DNA of 37,482 nt from Pseudomonadota bacterium (GTDB lineage Bacteria > Myxococcota_A > Polyangia > Fen-1088), in the NCBI GenBank assembly GCA_017881245.1, contig JADGRC010000022.1, forward strand, positions 1 to 37,482, written 5' to 3'. The notes beneath the pieces were generated by a model. The model had not been told where the DNA came from. It was given only the letters and a program-made list of their open reading frames with translations, and did not search any database. The position numbers and the translations under genes are program-made. Numbering within the stretch: the first letter of the stretch is position 1; each line of letters starts with the position of its first letter. Of this stretch, positions 14,739-22,536 are shown in pieces.

Positions 14739-15968
14739 TCAGCGGGTGAAGATCAGGGCACTGACCGTCCCACCAAAATAGGTTTCGGTGGCGGAGGTGT
14801 ACGTGGCGGTTCCCCCGCTGAACGTGAAGCCGTGCCGGATGTATGGGATCGCGAGGCGGAACGCCAGCCAGTCGTTCAACATCCAGCTTCCGCCCAGTTC
14901 GAAATGAAGGCCCGACATCACGGGCGATTTCTCCGAACCCAGCTGACCGCGGCTGCGGCCCACGGCCAGTCCCAGCAGGTATCCCGCCGACAGCGACAGC
15001 GCGATGTCGTCGGCCGCGGCGACGCGAAGGTGCAAATCAGCCACCAGGTACGTAACCTGAACGCCCGGAATACAAGGCTGGGTGGTCATGGCGTCACTGC
15101 ACGATGACGGAGGGATCGGCATGTTGGTCTTGAGATCGAATGTGCTGTTCCCGAGCCCTATCGCGGGAACGATCACGACGCGGTCTCCTGCGGTCACGGC
15201 GTAGCGGACGTCGAACGCGTAACGCCGCTCCGTCACCGGGAAGCTGACCGTGGGTCCGCCGCCCGATTGTTGCAGCGCCGCCGAGCCAAATTCCATCGCC
15301 AGATCAGCGCCAATGCCCAGCGTCCTCAGCCAACCGTTATCCGTTCGAATCAGGGGATAGGACTCCAACGACGCGGCGAAGCCCGGGCGTGGGAACGTGC
15401 TTTCCTTCTGCAAAGGAGTGTTGAAGCTGAAAATTCGTCCAAACGCGCCTCCCCCCAACCCAAACGATATCAGGCGCGGCAGGACGGCGGGGCGACTCGC
15501 GATCGCCGTCGCGACATCATCCCCTTCGTCTTCCTCTTCCTCGTCCTTGGACAAGCGGCGTTTCGAAGTCACGCGCCTCGACCGGGGCTCGTCTGGCTCC
15601 TCTTCCTCGTCGCCGGCCGCGTCTTCCTGGGCGGCGGTGTCCTCGGAAGCGGGCGCGCGTCGTCGGGGGACGGGAGCCGGCGTTGGTTGCCGAGAAGGCG
15701 GCTTGTCGTCTTCGGTCTCGTCGAGGCCGTTCCCGCGCACCTTGTTCGTCGTGCCGGACGACGCGGGTCGCGGTGCCGCCGACCGCCTCTTCTTGGCCTT
15801 TTGTGGCGGGGGGCTGAAGCTGTCGACAGTTACCGCCACGCGCGTCCCGCGTGCCTGGACGCCGGCGTGCGGCCTTAACGACTCGGGCGGCGTCACGAAA
15901 CCCACCAGCAAACTACCGACGACGAACGCGACGCTATTCAACATGGGCGCGGCCCATACAACATACAT
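14739..15968 (-). CDS. Probable outer-membrane beta-barrel protein with charged low-complexity N-terminal region
   Basis: This protein of about 400 residues is of no recognised family. A hydrophobic segment (LNSVAFVVGSLLVGFV) near the start could be a signal peptide or anchor, but its n-region has no basic residue. Residues about 55-150 are Pro/Arg/Glu-rich, with blocks such as DEEEEPDEPRSRR and KDEEEEDEGDD. From about 165 on, alternating hydrophobic strands end in aromatic residues: LISFGLGGGAFGRIFSF, RYAFDVRYAVTAGDRVVIVPAIGLG, LHFELGGSWMLNDWLAFRLAIPYIRHGF. The last strand is GGTVSALIF. This is the look of an outer-membrane barrel or periplasmic beta-sandwich. The start is uncertain: ATG at 15968 or 15944, neither with a good Shine-Dalgarno. 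A Cys pair (SSCSDAMTTQPC) may form a loop disulfide. Confidence 0.7.
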   Translation of the reverse strand: MYVVWAAPMLNSVAFVVGSLLVGFVTPPESLRPHAGVQARGTRVAVTVDSFSPPPQKAKKRRSAAPRPASSGTTNKVRGNGLDETEDDKPPSRQPTPAPVPRRRAPASEDTAAQEDAAGDEEEEPDEPRSRRVTSKRRLSKDEEEEDEGDDVATAIASRPAVLPRLISFGLGGGAFGRIFSFNTPLQKESTFPRPGFAASLESYPLIRTDNGWLRTLGIGADLAMEFGSAALQQSGGGPTVSFPVTERRYAFDVRYAVTAGDRVVIVPAIGLGNSTFDLKTNMPIPPSSCSDAMTTQPCIPGVQVTYLVADLHLRVAAADDIALSLSAGYLLGLAVGRSRGQLGSEKSPVMSGLHFELGGSWMLNDWLAFRLAIPYIRHGFTFSGGTATYTSATETYFGGTVSALIFTR

Positions 15969-16001
15969 GGTACCGCGTCGTCGGGGAATCCCTTCGCGCG
16001 G

Positions 16002-17900
16002 TCAGGTCGGCGTGGCGCCTCTCGAAGCGGTCGGCGCGAACCGCAGCAGGGTGACGCGCAGACCGCCGTGTACGAACGGGTGGGAAGAGGCCAAGGGCAG
16101 GCGAAAGGCGGAGGCGAGGCGCGCGTCCGGCACGACGACGGCCGCGCGCCAGCCGGGAAACCGGTGCCGCACAACGCCGCCGATCTCACGGTACAGACCC
16201 GGAAGGTCACTCCGCCGCCCCAGCCGCTCGCCGTAAGGAGGGTTGGCGATGAACAGACCAGCGTCGACGGGTGGCCGAGCGTCGGCGAGCGGGCGGTCCG
16301 CGATGGTGATGTGGGCCTCCACGCCCGCCCGCTCCGCGTTCTGTCGCGCGACGTTTATGGCCGCGGCATCGCGGTCGCTCGCGAAAATCGGCGCGGGCAA
16401 GCTGTCCCTGTGTGCTTCTTCCGCCGCTTTTCGCAGCAAAACCCACCGGTCGCCCCAGCTTGAGTTGGTGGCTGGCCAACGCTCGAACGCGAACGCGCGT
16501 CGCAAACCCGGCGCGATCTCCAGTGCCGCCGTGCATGCTTCGATGGGGATCGTGCCGGCTCCGCACATCGGGTCGTAAAGGGCCTCGGTCGGGCTCCATC
16601 CGGCCAGCGCCAGTACCGCGGAGGCCAGAGATTCGCGCAACGGAGCCTCGCCGCCCGCCGTCCGCCAGCCTCTCCGGTGCAGGCGCTCGCCCGAGCTGTC
16701 CACGCTGACCGTCCAGCCGTCGTCGACTCCGCGCACCAGTATCAGCGGCCCGTCGACAGTTGGCGATGCCGGCTTCTCGGGGGCTGTTCTCAGGTGATCG
16801 CCGATCGCCGCTCGCACCGTCTCCTCGATCGCGCCCGTGTGATACAGACGACAGTGGGTCGCGCTGACCGTGATGCGCACGGGCACTGCTGGGGGAAGGA
16901 ACGCGCCCCAGGGCAAGCGCGCGAGCAGATGTCGCATCTTTCCGAATTCGCGCGCGCGCGCCGTGCCAATCCGCAACAGCAGGCGCGTGGGAATGCGCAG
17001 GTGCAGGTTCGCGCGCATCCCCATCTCCAACGAGCCACGCAGTTCGAGGCCGCCGGGGACTCCTTTCACGTTCGATTCACCCAGCAAGGTTGCCGCTTCA
17101 CGAACCGCCACGTCTTCCACGCCCGGTGTGACGACCGCGAACCAGTCGAGCGGGCCAACCAGCGTGACCGAAGATTTCTTTACGGCGACCCGGCCAGCCG
17201 CCTTGCCGATCGCCTCGCCGGCAACCACGTTCTCGGTCCTAGTGTCTGTTCCCGGCCGAGGGACCCGGTTCATCGGACGTTTTTCTCCCGGGCGGGGCAA
17301 TTTGTCGGAACGCCCATCGAACACCAGGTGGGCGAGGATCTCGACAGTGCCTTCACCACCCGCCACCGGCGAATCAAAATGCGACAGGATTCGAAAACCG
17401 AGGTCCTCGGCTTTGCGCGCGAACCGCGCCACGGCTTGACTGCGCAAACCCGGATCACTCACGTCCCCGCCGCGCACCAGATGGTCGGGCAGTTCAAACT
17501 GGGGCTTGACCAGCACGACGCCTTGCGCGCCCGGGCGCAAGCGAAACGCCAACCCGCGCAGCATATTTCGCGCGGCCACGAAACTGACATCGACCGTGAA
17601 AAAATCGAACGGGCCCGCAGCGGCTTCATCCGCGAGCGACAGCCGTTTCCAATCGGTGCGCTCCAGGTTTCGAACCCGATCGTCTCGCCGCAGACTCTCG
17701 TGAAGTTGGTCGTGACCTGCGTCTACACACAAGACAGTGGTCGCACCGCTATCCAGCAGGACCTGCGTGAATCCACCCGTCGACGCTCCCACGTCCACGG
17801 CACGGGAGCCCCGGACCACCTTGCCTAAGTCGAATCGATCAAGCGCGGCCTTGAGCTTCAGGCCGCCGCGGCCGACAGGTCGATTGTCTTTTGAATCCAC
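16002..17900 (-). CDS. Fused 23S rRNA methyltransferase: TlyA-like 2'-O domain plus THUMP/RlmL-like N2-guanine domain
   Basis: This 632-residue protein joins two RNA methyltransferases. Residues 9-195 are the FtsJ-type domain of TlyA: GRGGLKLKAALDRF, AdoMet motif VDVGASTGGFTQVLL (35-49), TVDVSFV, VLVKPQFE and EGTVEILAHL. The catalytic tetrad reads Lys15, Asp104, Lys132, Glu187. The S4 RNA-binding domain that normally precedes this in TlyA is missing. A Pro/Arg/Thr linker (about 196-245) leads to a THUMP domain (about 250-360) and a second Rossmann domain. That domain has DPMCGAGTIPIEA (motif I, 443-455), FASDRDAAAI and the amino-methyltransferase motif NPPYGERLG (553-561), as in RlmL/RlmL-like m2G enzymes. 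The GTG start at 17900 follows the CBS gene stop by 12 bases. THUMP may replace S4 as the RNA clamp. Targets are inferred from the families only. Confidence 0.92.
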   Translation of the reverse strand: MDSKDNRPVGRGGLKLKAALDRFDLGKVVRGSRAVDVGASTGGFTQVLLDSGATTVLCVDAGHDQLHESLRRDDRVRNLERTDWKRLSLADEAAAGPFDFFTVDVSFVAARNMLRGLAFRLRPGAQGVVLVKPQFELPDHLVRGGDVSDPGLRSQAVARFARKAEDLGFRILSHFDSPVAGGEGTVEILAHLVFDGRSDKLPRPGEKRPMNRVPRPGTDTRTENVVAGEAIGKAAGRVAVKKSSVTLVGPLDWFAVVTPGVEDVAVREAATLLGESNVKGVPGGLELRGSLEMGMRANLHLRIPTRLLLRIGTARAREFGKMRHLLARLPWGAFLPPAVPVRITVSATHCRLYHTGAIEETVRAAIGDHLRTAPEKPASPTVDGPLILVRGVDDGWTVSVDSSGERLHRRGWRTAGGEAPLRESLASAVLALAGWSPTEALYDPMCGAGTIPIEACTAALEIAPGLRRAFAFERWPATNSSWGDRWVLLRKAAEEAHRDSLPAPIFASDRDAAAINVARQNAERAGVEAHITIADRPLADARPPVDAGLFIANPPYGERLGRRSDLPGLYREIGGVVRHRFPGWRAAVVVPDARLASAFRLPLASSHPFVHGGLRVTLLRFAPTASRGATPT

Positions 17901-17912
17901 GGACGCGGCACA

Positions 17913-18452
17913 CTAGCACCGTTGATTGGAACGCAGCACGCCACGGCACCGCGCGCACAGCGGCAAGTCTCCCGGGGGTGCAAGTGCGTCGGGTGCCACG
18001 TCGTGAGTGGACGCGCAGGCGGCGCATGTCGAAGGGCGCGTCTCGGACCCCCGTGCGTCCATCGATTCCCCACCGGGCGACAGGTTCGCGGTCGCCAGGG
18101 CCTCGAGGGTGACGATGCCGATCAGGAACGTTCCCGTGACGACCGGCAGACAATCGATGTCGTTTGCCCCCATGATGTCAACGGCTTCTTGCAGGGTGGT
18201 GTCAGGGGTGATGCACAAGACCGGGGACGTCATGCAGTCACCGACGCGGGCATCGCGATCGGCAAAACGCAAATCGTCCAAACACACGATGCCCGCCAGC
18301 GTTCCCTGGTCGAGGACCAACATGTGATGCACGTCGGTTTCCAACACCAGGCGCCGAGCCGAAGATACAGCCGTCTCCGGCGTTACGGTGAACATCTCGG
18401 TGCCCATGACTTCCGCCACGCAACACGCTCCGATTTCGCCACTGAGTGACAT
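17913..18452 (-). CDS. CBS-domain-pair protein with C-terminal zinc-ribbon-like tail
   Basis: This 179-residue cytoplasmic protein has two CBS domains forming a Bateman module (about 12-65 and 71-125). They read VAEVMGTEMFTVTPETAVSSARRLVLETDVHHMLVLDQGTLAGIV and VGDCMTSPVLCITPDTTLQEAVDIMGANDIDCLPVV. Such modules usually bind adenosine nucleotides. A linker leads to CAAC (143-146) and CARC (166-169), a probable four-Cys zinc site. ATG 18452 has AGGAGG nine bases upstream; a longer frame from 18497 lacks such a site. A CATAAT hexamer at 18496-18501 (minus strand) could be its -10. It is separated by 12 bases from the TlyA-RlmL fusion gene, so the two share a transcript. A nucleotide- or zinc-sensing role linked to rRNA methylation is speculation. 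Confidence 0.87.
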   Translation of the reverse strand: MSLSGEIGACCVAEVMGTEMFTVTPETAVSSARRLVLETDVHHMLVLDQGTLAGIVCLDDLRFADRDARVGDCMTSPVLCITPDTTLQEAVDIMGANDIDCLPVVTGTFLIGIVTLEALATANLSPGGESMDARGSETRPSTCAACASTHDVAPDALAPPGDLPLCARCRGVLRSNQRC

Positions 18453-18631
18453 TTTGGGAACCTCCTGAAAGCTGCCGGGCCCCCCGGACACTTTCATTAT
18501 GATCCATCGGCCGACCGCTGGCAGAACGTAACGCCGGAGGTGGCGTGGGTGCCTGGCCTACCCTGGGTGGGTACCGGGGGGGTTCGGGCGGGGTCTCGAC
18601 GGTGCCTCGGGTCCGAACGGCGGCCCGCCGG

Positions 18632-20986
18632 TCAGCGTCCGAACATACGTTGAAACCAGTTACGCGTGGGCTTGGGTGGGGGCGGCGGTTGGTTAATAGG
18701 AGGTTCTAATTGAGGTTTTTGGGTGGGGACCTCGCGACGGAGCACCGCGCTAACCTGCTGGTCGGGAAGGTCCGCTACTCGAAACTGCTTCGTGACGGGT
18801 CGATATCCGTCGTGGGTGAAGAGCAACGAATACGATCGTCCGACTTTCAATTTTACGGAAATCGGTGTTTCTCCAAGCGATCGCCGTCCCGTTGTGACCT
18901 GCGCTCCGGGCGGCGAACTGGACAGCAAGACAGTGGCTCTGGGAACGGGCGCTGGGGCGGCACCAGCGTCCACTTCCGCATCGGAGTCGCTCGGCCCTTC
19001 GCCAGTCGTCTTGCCGGCCATCGCGGGCGTCGACTTTTCGGTCGAATCGTCAGCTGAGCGAGCGGCGATTGTCCTGGAACGCGCCGCACCGGTCGGGGCA
19101 TCGAGATCGGGCGCGGTGCCGTGGTTGGTGGCGCCGGCATCGCGGGCCACCGCGGTTTCTTGGACACCACGAAGCGCTTCATGGGCCATCGCGTCCGGGG
19201 CTCTGGCGATGGCATCGGAATCCCGGGCGACGCTTGGCTGGCTCGGCGCCGTCGCCGGGGCGGCCAGCGCGGGTGCGGGCGCAATCCGGACTGTCGTCGA
19301 AGCGGGCTCTTTGGGGATCTCGGCCATCGTTGTCACGGGCGCGGTCACGGGCGCGGTCACGGGCGCGGCGCCAATCGAACCGACCCCCGACACCTCGCCC
19401 GGCGACCCGTCCCCGCATGTCCGCCACGCGATCCCTCCGACGAGAAGGGCGGCGAACCCGATGCCGGTCGCGATCACCAGGGCCCGCTTACCTCGACGAC
19501 GTTGCGGGGGCTCGGCCGTGTCCGTAGTCGCGACGGGCTCGACGGGCGTTTGTGGCGGCGGGTCGATGGCAACGGGAGGGGGCGGGACCAGTTTTCCAAC
19601 CGGCGGCGCGGGCGTGGTGCCAGCCCGTTGCGCCGATGCCAGAACCGCCTCTGCCACCCAGGACGATGATTTGCGTGGAACGGGAGGGGGAATCTCAACG
19701 CCCGTCGGGACCTTGGCTTCCCCGCTGATTTCCGCGACAGGCTGTTCAGTCCCAGCTGCGAGGCTCGGCGTGGGGGCTGCGATCACTTTCTTGTCCCGGT
19801 TGCCCAGGTTCCCGCCTTGGCCCGGACTGGCGATGTGAGCACCGGAAATCGCGGCGGGGAGCGGTGGTGGACGAGATTTGCCCGCAGCGCCGGCGCGAGG
19901 CGCGGGCGGCACGATCGAGCCGGATCGCGCGCCCGGCACCGGCGGTGGCAAGCTCGCCGGCGCGGAAATCGAAACGCTGCCCTTGAGATCCAAGGTCTCA
20001 CCATCTGGCTTTCCGCCCGAAGCGCCCTTGCCAGTCGGGAGCACGAACGTTCGCATCAGGGGGGGGACTCCGTCCCGCATGGACAGATCCTGCAACCATC
20101 GCTTGAGCTCGGTCTGTCCCACCGCGTGGAAAGCGACCCGCATGACCTGCTCGACGTCGACCAACATCTCATCGGCGCGCTGATAACGATCCGCGGGCGA
20201 TTTCGCCATGGCACGCTTGATCACCCGATAGATCTCGGGGTTGAGGCCGGGCAAGGCCTGTTCGGGAGGCTCGTACGCGCCGTTCTTGACCAGCAGCAAG
20301 ACCTCGAGATCCGTCGGCGCGTCGAAGGGATAGCGCCGGCACACCATGACATACAGCATGGTCCCCACGGAGAAGAGATCCGAACGGGCGTCGATGGGCG
20401 TTCCGGATGCCTGCTCCGGGGACATGTACGCGATCTTGCCCTTGATGACATTCCCGAGGCTGCTCTCGCGGCGGTTGTGAGCCTTGGCAATTCCGAAATC
20501 CGTCAGCTTGACTTCCCCCTGTTCGCTCAACAGAAGGTTGTGCGGGCTGATGTCCCTGTGGACGATTCCCAGCGCCTTGCCGTCGGCACCAACTTTCGCA
20601 TGGGCATATGCGAGCGCCCGACAAACCTCGGCGGTCATGTACAAGGCCAGCGCCGGCGGGATGGAAGTCTTCAGCGCGCGCGCGCGCCGCAACACGGCGT
20701 CCAGCGTCCATCCGTCGACCAATTCCAACGCCAGGACGTACTGACCATCCGTCTCGCCGAGGTCCAGCACCTGAACGATATTGCTGTGGTTTAGGCTCAT
20801 CGCGATGTGAGCCTCGTCGACCAGCATGTTGCGGAACTGCGGGTCGGCGTAAAAAGCGGGAAAGATACGCTTCAGGACGACCGTTTTCTCGAAACCATGG
20901 GCGCCATGCTGCGTGGCGAGGAAAATCTCCGCCGTGCCGCCGTCCGTGATTTTTCGTAAGATGGTGTATCGCGCCTGGAGCGTCAT
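18632..20986 (-). CDS. Transmembrane Ser/Thr protein kinase with C-terminal PEGA domain
   Basis: This 784-residue eukaryote-like kinase is anchored in the inner membrane. The kinase domain (about 7-275) has the glycine loop ITDGGTAEIF, Lys39 (VVLKR), the catalytic loop IVHRDISPHN (Asp145), DFG at 163-165, and YMSPEQ (188-192). Residues 330-560 are Pro/Ala-rich and disordered. RGKRALVIATGIGFAALLVGGIAW is the single TM helix. An Ala/Pro/Thr linker and a PEGA domain follow (VLLSSSPPGAQVTTGRRSLGETPISVKLKVGRSYSLLFTHDGY). PEGA is often periplasmic and surface-binding. ATG 20986 is chosen because the kinase fold starts right there; the frame is open to 21196 but the extra 70 residues look non-coding. 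It diverges from the hypothetical gene at 21208. Confidence 0.94.
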   Translation of the reverse strand: MTLQARYTILRKITDGGTAEIFLATQHGAHGFEKTVVLKRIFPAFYADPQFRNMLVDEAHIAMSLNHSNIVQVLDLGETDGQYVLALELVDGWTLDAVLRRARALKTSIPPALALYMTAEVCRALAYAHAKVGADGKALGIVHRDISPHNLLLSEQGEVKLTDFGIAKAHNRRESSLGNVIKGKIAYMSPEQASGTPIDARSDLFSVGTMLYVMVCRRYPFDAPTDLEVLLLVKNGAYEPPEQALPGLNPEIYRVIKRAMAKSPADRYQRADEMLVDVEQVMRVAFHAVGQTELKRWLQDLSMRDGVPPLMRTFVLPTGKGASGGKPDGETLDLKGSVSISAPASLPPPVPGARSGSIVPPAPRAGAAGKSRPPPLPAAISGAHIASPGQGGNLGNRDKKVIAAPTPSLAAGTEQPVAEISGEAKVPTGVEIPPPVPRKSSSWVAEAVLASAQRAGTTPAPPVGKLVPPPPVAIDPPPQTPVEPVATTDTAEPPQRRRGKRALVIATGIGFAALLVGGIAWRTCGDGSPGEVSGVGSIGAAPVTAPVTAPVTTMAEIPKEPASTTVRIAPAPALAAPATAPSQPSVARDSDAIARAPDAMAHEALRGVQETAVARDAGATNHGTAPDLDAPTGAARSRTIAARSADDSTEKSTPAMAGKTTGEGPSDSDAEVDAGAAPAPVPRATVLLSSSPPGAQVTTGRRSLGETPISVKLKVGRSYSLLFTHDGYRPVTKQFRVADLPDQQVSAVLRREVPTQKPQLEPPINQPPPPPKPTRNWFQRMFGR
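19332..19367 (-). repeat. Three perfect 12-bp tandem units coding Ala-Pro-Val-Thr in the kinase linker
   Basis: GTCACGGGCGCG is repeated three times without mismatch, in frame, in the segment between the TM helix and PEGA domain of the kinase. It codes for an APVTAPVTAPVT run. The perfect identity at DNA level indicates a young slippage expansion, and the copy number may vary between strains. Confidence 0.85.
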
Positions 20987-21207
20987 GGGGGTAACGTCCG
21001 ATTGAACCCATTGTGTATACGACGGGCGCCGAGGACTCCAAAAGAGAATCGGTCTATTCCACCGATCTCTCCACCGATCCACCGACCAGCCGAAGTCCCT
21101 TAAGGGGAATGTAATCGCGGCCACAGGCCGAAGGCGGTAGTTTCGTTGTATATCGTCCTTCGTCTGCAGAAAAGTTCCGGCCGACCCCCACCCCAATCCC
21201 GATCCCC
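20987..21207. other. 221-bp divergent intergenic region
   Basis: It separates the kinase gene (leftward) from the hypothetical gene (rightward). It contains three closely spaced copies of CCACCGA(T/C)C at 21059-21087. A TATATC hexamer near 21145 might be a rightward -10, but no convincing -35 accompanies it. No RNA gene or ORF is supported. Confidence 0.5.
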
Positions 21208-21720
21208 ATGCCCTTTAGCAATCGTGTGTTCTGCCGCGATCTCGAATCGCCAAGTCTGTCCGAGCTGCTGGTCTGGATGAGCCAGCAGGGCCACCAGGCC
21301 AAGATCTCAGATGCGCGTCCTCCGGGCGATCTGCTTTCCAACTTCTGGGATCGGGTGGAACTGCAAGTGGGACAAGGCGGGCGGGCGGGAGTAGGCGGGT
21401 CGGAGGGATCCGCCGTCGTTCTGGAATGTTTGAGGGCCAACTCTGACGGTATCGACGCGTTGATGGACGCCCTGACCGATTTCGCGACCGACGTGAGGGA
21501 GCTTCCCGATTCGTCGGCGCGCACCCGAGTCTTGGAACATTTGGCCGCCGCGCGATCGTTGGTCATTATCGAGTTCTCACCTTTCGAGCCCTCCGACCGT
21601 GCCGAAGAAATCGGCAATGCGATTTTGGCGTTGTTCGTCGAGCGGGCGGGAGGTCTCGGACAGCGTGACAGTGCGGGGTTCCTCGACGAGGACGATGACG
21701 TCATTCTGCCCCTCGGCTAG
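21208..21720 (+). CDS. Hypothetical protein of 170 residues upstream of larB
   Basis: I do not recognise a family. The protein is soluble, with mixed helix and strand, without a signal peptide. It opens with VFCRDLESPSLSELLVWMSQQGHQAKI, continues through DRVELQVGQG and VVLECLRANSDGIDALMDALTDF, and ends in an acidic FLDEDDDVILPLG. The pattern of two short alpha/beta units fits a small regulatory or binding domain. It starts at ATG 21208 without a Shine-Dalgarno site. It precedes larB by 39 bp in the same direction, so co-transcription is likely. The opposite-strand open frame over the same bases is low in sequence complexity and is taken as a shadow. Confidence 0.75.
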   Translation: MPFSNRVFCRDLESPSLSELLVWMSQQGHQAKISDARPPGDLLSNFWDRVELQVGQGGRAGVGGSEGSAVVLECLRANSDGIDALMDALTDFATDVRELPDSSARTRVLEHLAAARSLVIIEFSPFEPSDRAEEIGNAILALFVERAGGLGQRDSAGFLDEDDDVILPLG

Positions 21721-21759
21721 TCGCGACCTTTCGGCGCTGCGCTAAGGTAATCTGACGAG

Positions 21760-22536
21760 ATGGATCCGGAACGACTCAGGCAGTTGCTTGGCGATGTCAG
21801 TCGTGGGAAGGTCGCCGTCGACACCGCTATTGATGAATTGCGCGACTTGCCCTTTCGAGATCTCGGTTTTGCGCGCGTCGACACCCACCGGCACCTGCGG
21901 ACCGGGTTTCCCGAGGTCGTTCTTGGTCAGGGCAAAAGCCCGGAGCAGATCGCGGCGATCTTGATCGAGCTCGGCCGCGGCGGGTCCACGGTGATGGCCA
22001 CGCGCGTCGCGGCAGACGCGGCTTCCGCGGTTGTGGCCGCGGTTGCCGCGGCGGGCCTGTCGCCGCGTCACCTATCCGTTCCTCGGGTCGTGGTGGTCGG
22101 GCCGACACCGCCCCCGGATCCAGCCCGGGGCATCATCGCGGTGCTGACCGCGGGCACGGCCGACATTCCCGTCGCGGAGGAGGCGGCCCTGACCGCCGAA
22201 CTGTCCGGCAACCGCGTCGAACGAATCTTCGACGTCGGCGTGGCGGGCATTCATCGCCTGTTCGCGCAACGTTCCCGGATCGAAGCCGCCGAAATCGTGA
22301 TCGTGGTGGCCGGCATGGAGGGTGCGCTTCCCGGGGTGGTGGCGGGTCTGTTCGCCAAGCCGGTGATCGCCGTTCCCACGAGTGTTGGTTACGGCGCAAA
22401 CCTCGGCGGCATGGCCGCGCTGCTCTCGATGTTGAACTCGTGCTCCGGTGGAGTCGCCGTGGTGAACATCGACAATGGGTTTGGCGGCGGTCACATGGCG
22501 GCCCTGCTCAACCGCAGGCGAGCCGGCACGTCATGA
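21760..22536 (+). CDS. larB: Nickel-pincer cofactor biosynthesis protein LarB
   Basis: This 258-residue member of the PurE/AIR-carboxylase-like family is known to carboxylate nicotinic acid adenine dinucleotide and release AMP, giving the first intermediate of the nickel-pincer nucleotide. N-terminal: LRQLLGDVSRGKVAVDTAIDELRDLPFRDLGFARVDTHRHLRTGFPEVVLGQGKSPEQI. The PurE-like core follows: VLTAGTADIPVAEEAALTAE, VERIFDVGVAGIHRLF, EIVIVVAGMEGALPGVVAGLFAKPVIAVPTSVGYGANLGGMAALLSML. The C-terminal NIDNGFGGGHMAALL is the family hallmark. All segments are intact. Its TGA overlaps the larC ATG (ATGA), so the pair is coupled. Confidence 0.96.
   Translation: MDPERLRQLLGDVSRGKVAVDTAIDELRDLPFRDLGFARVDTHRHLRTGFPEVVLGQGKSPEQIAAILIELGRGGSTVMATRVAADAASAVVAAVAAAGLSPRHLSVPRVVVVGPTPPPDPARGIIAVLTAGTADIPVAEEAALTAELSGNRVERIFDVGVAGIHRLFAQRSRIEAAEIVIVVAGMEGALPGVVAGLFAKPVIAVPTSVGYGANLGGMAALLSMLNSCSGGVAVVNIDNGFGGGHMAALLNRRRAGTS

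Noticed and set aside
21054..21704. Minus-strand open frame opposite the 170-residue hypothetical gene
   Set aside because: Ser/Arg-rich translation with an early low-complexity run; the plus-strand frame has a normal amino-acid mix and operon context.
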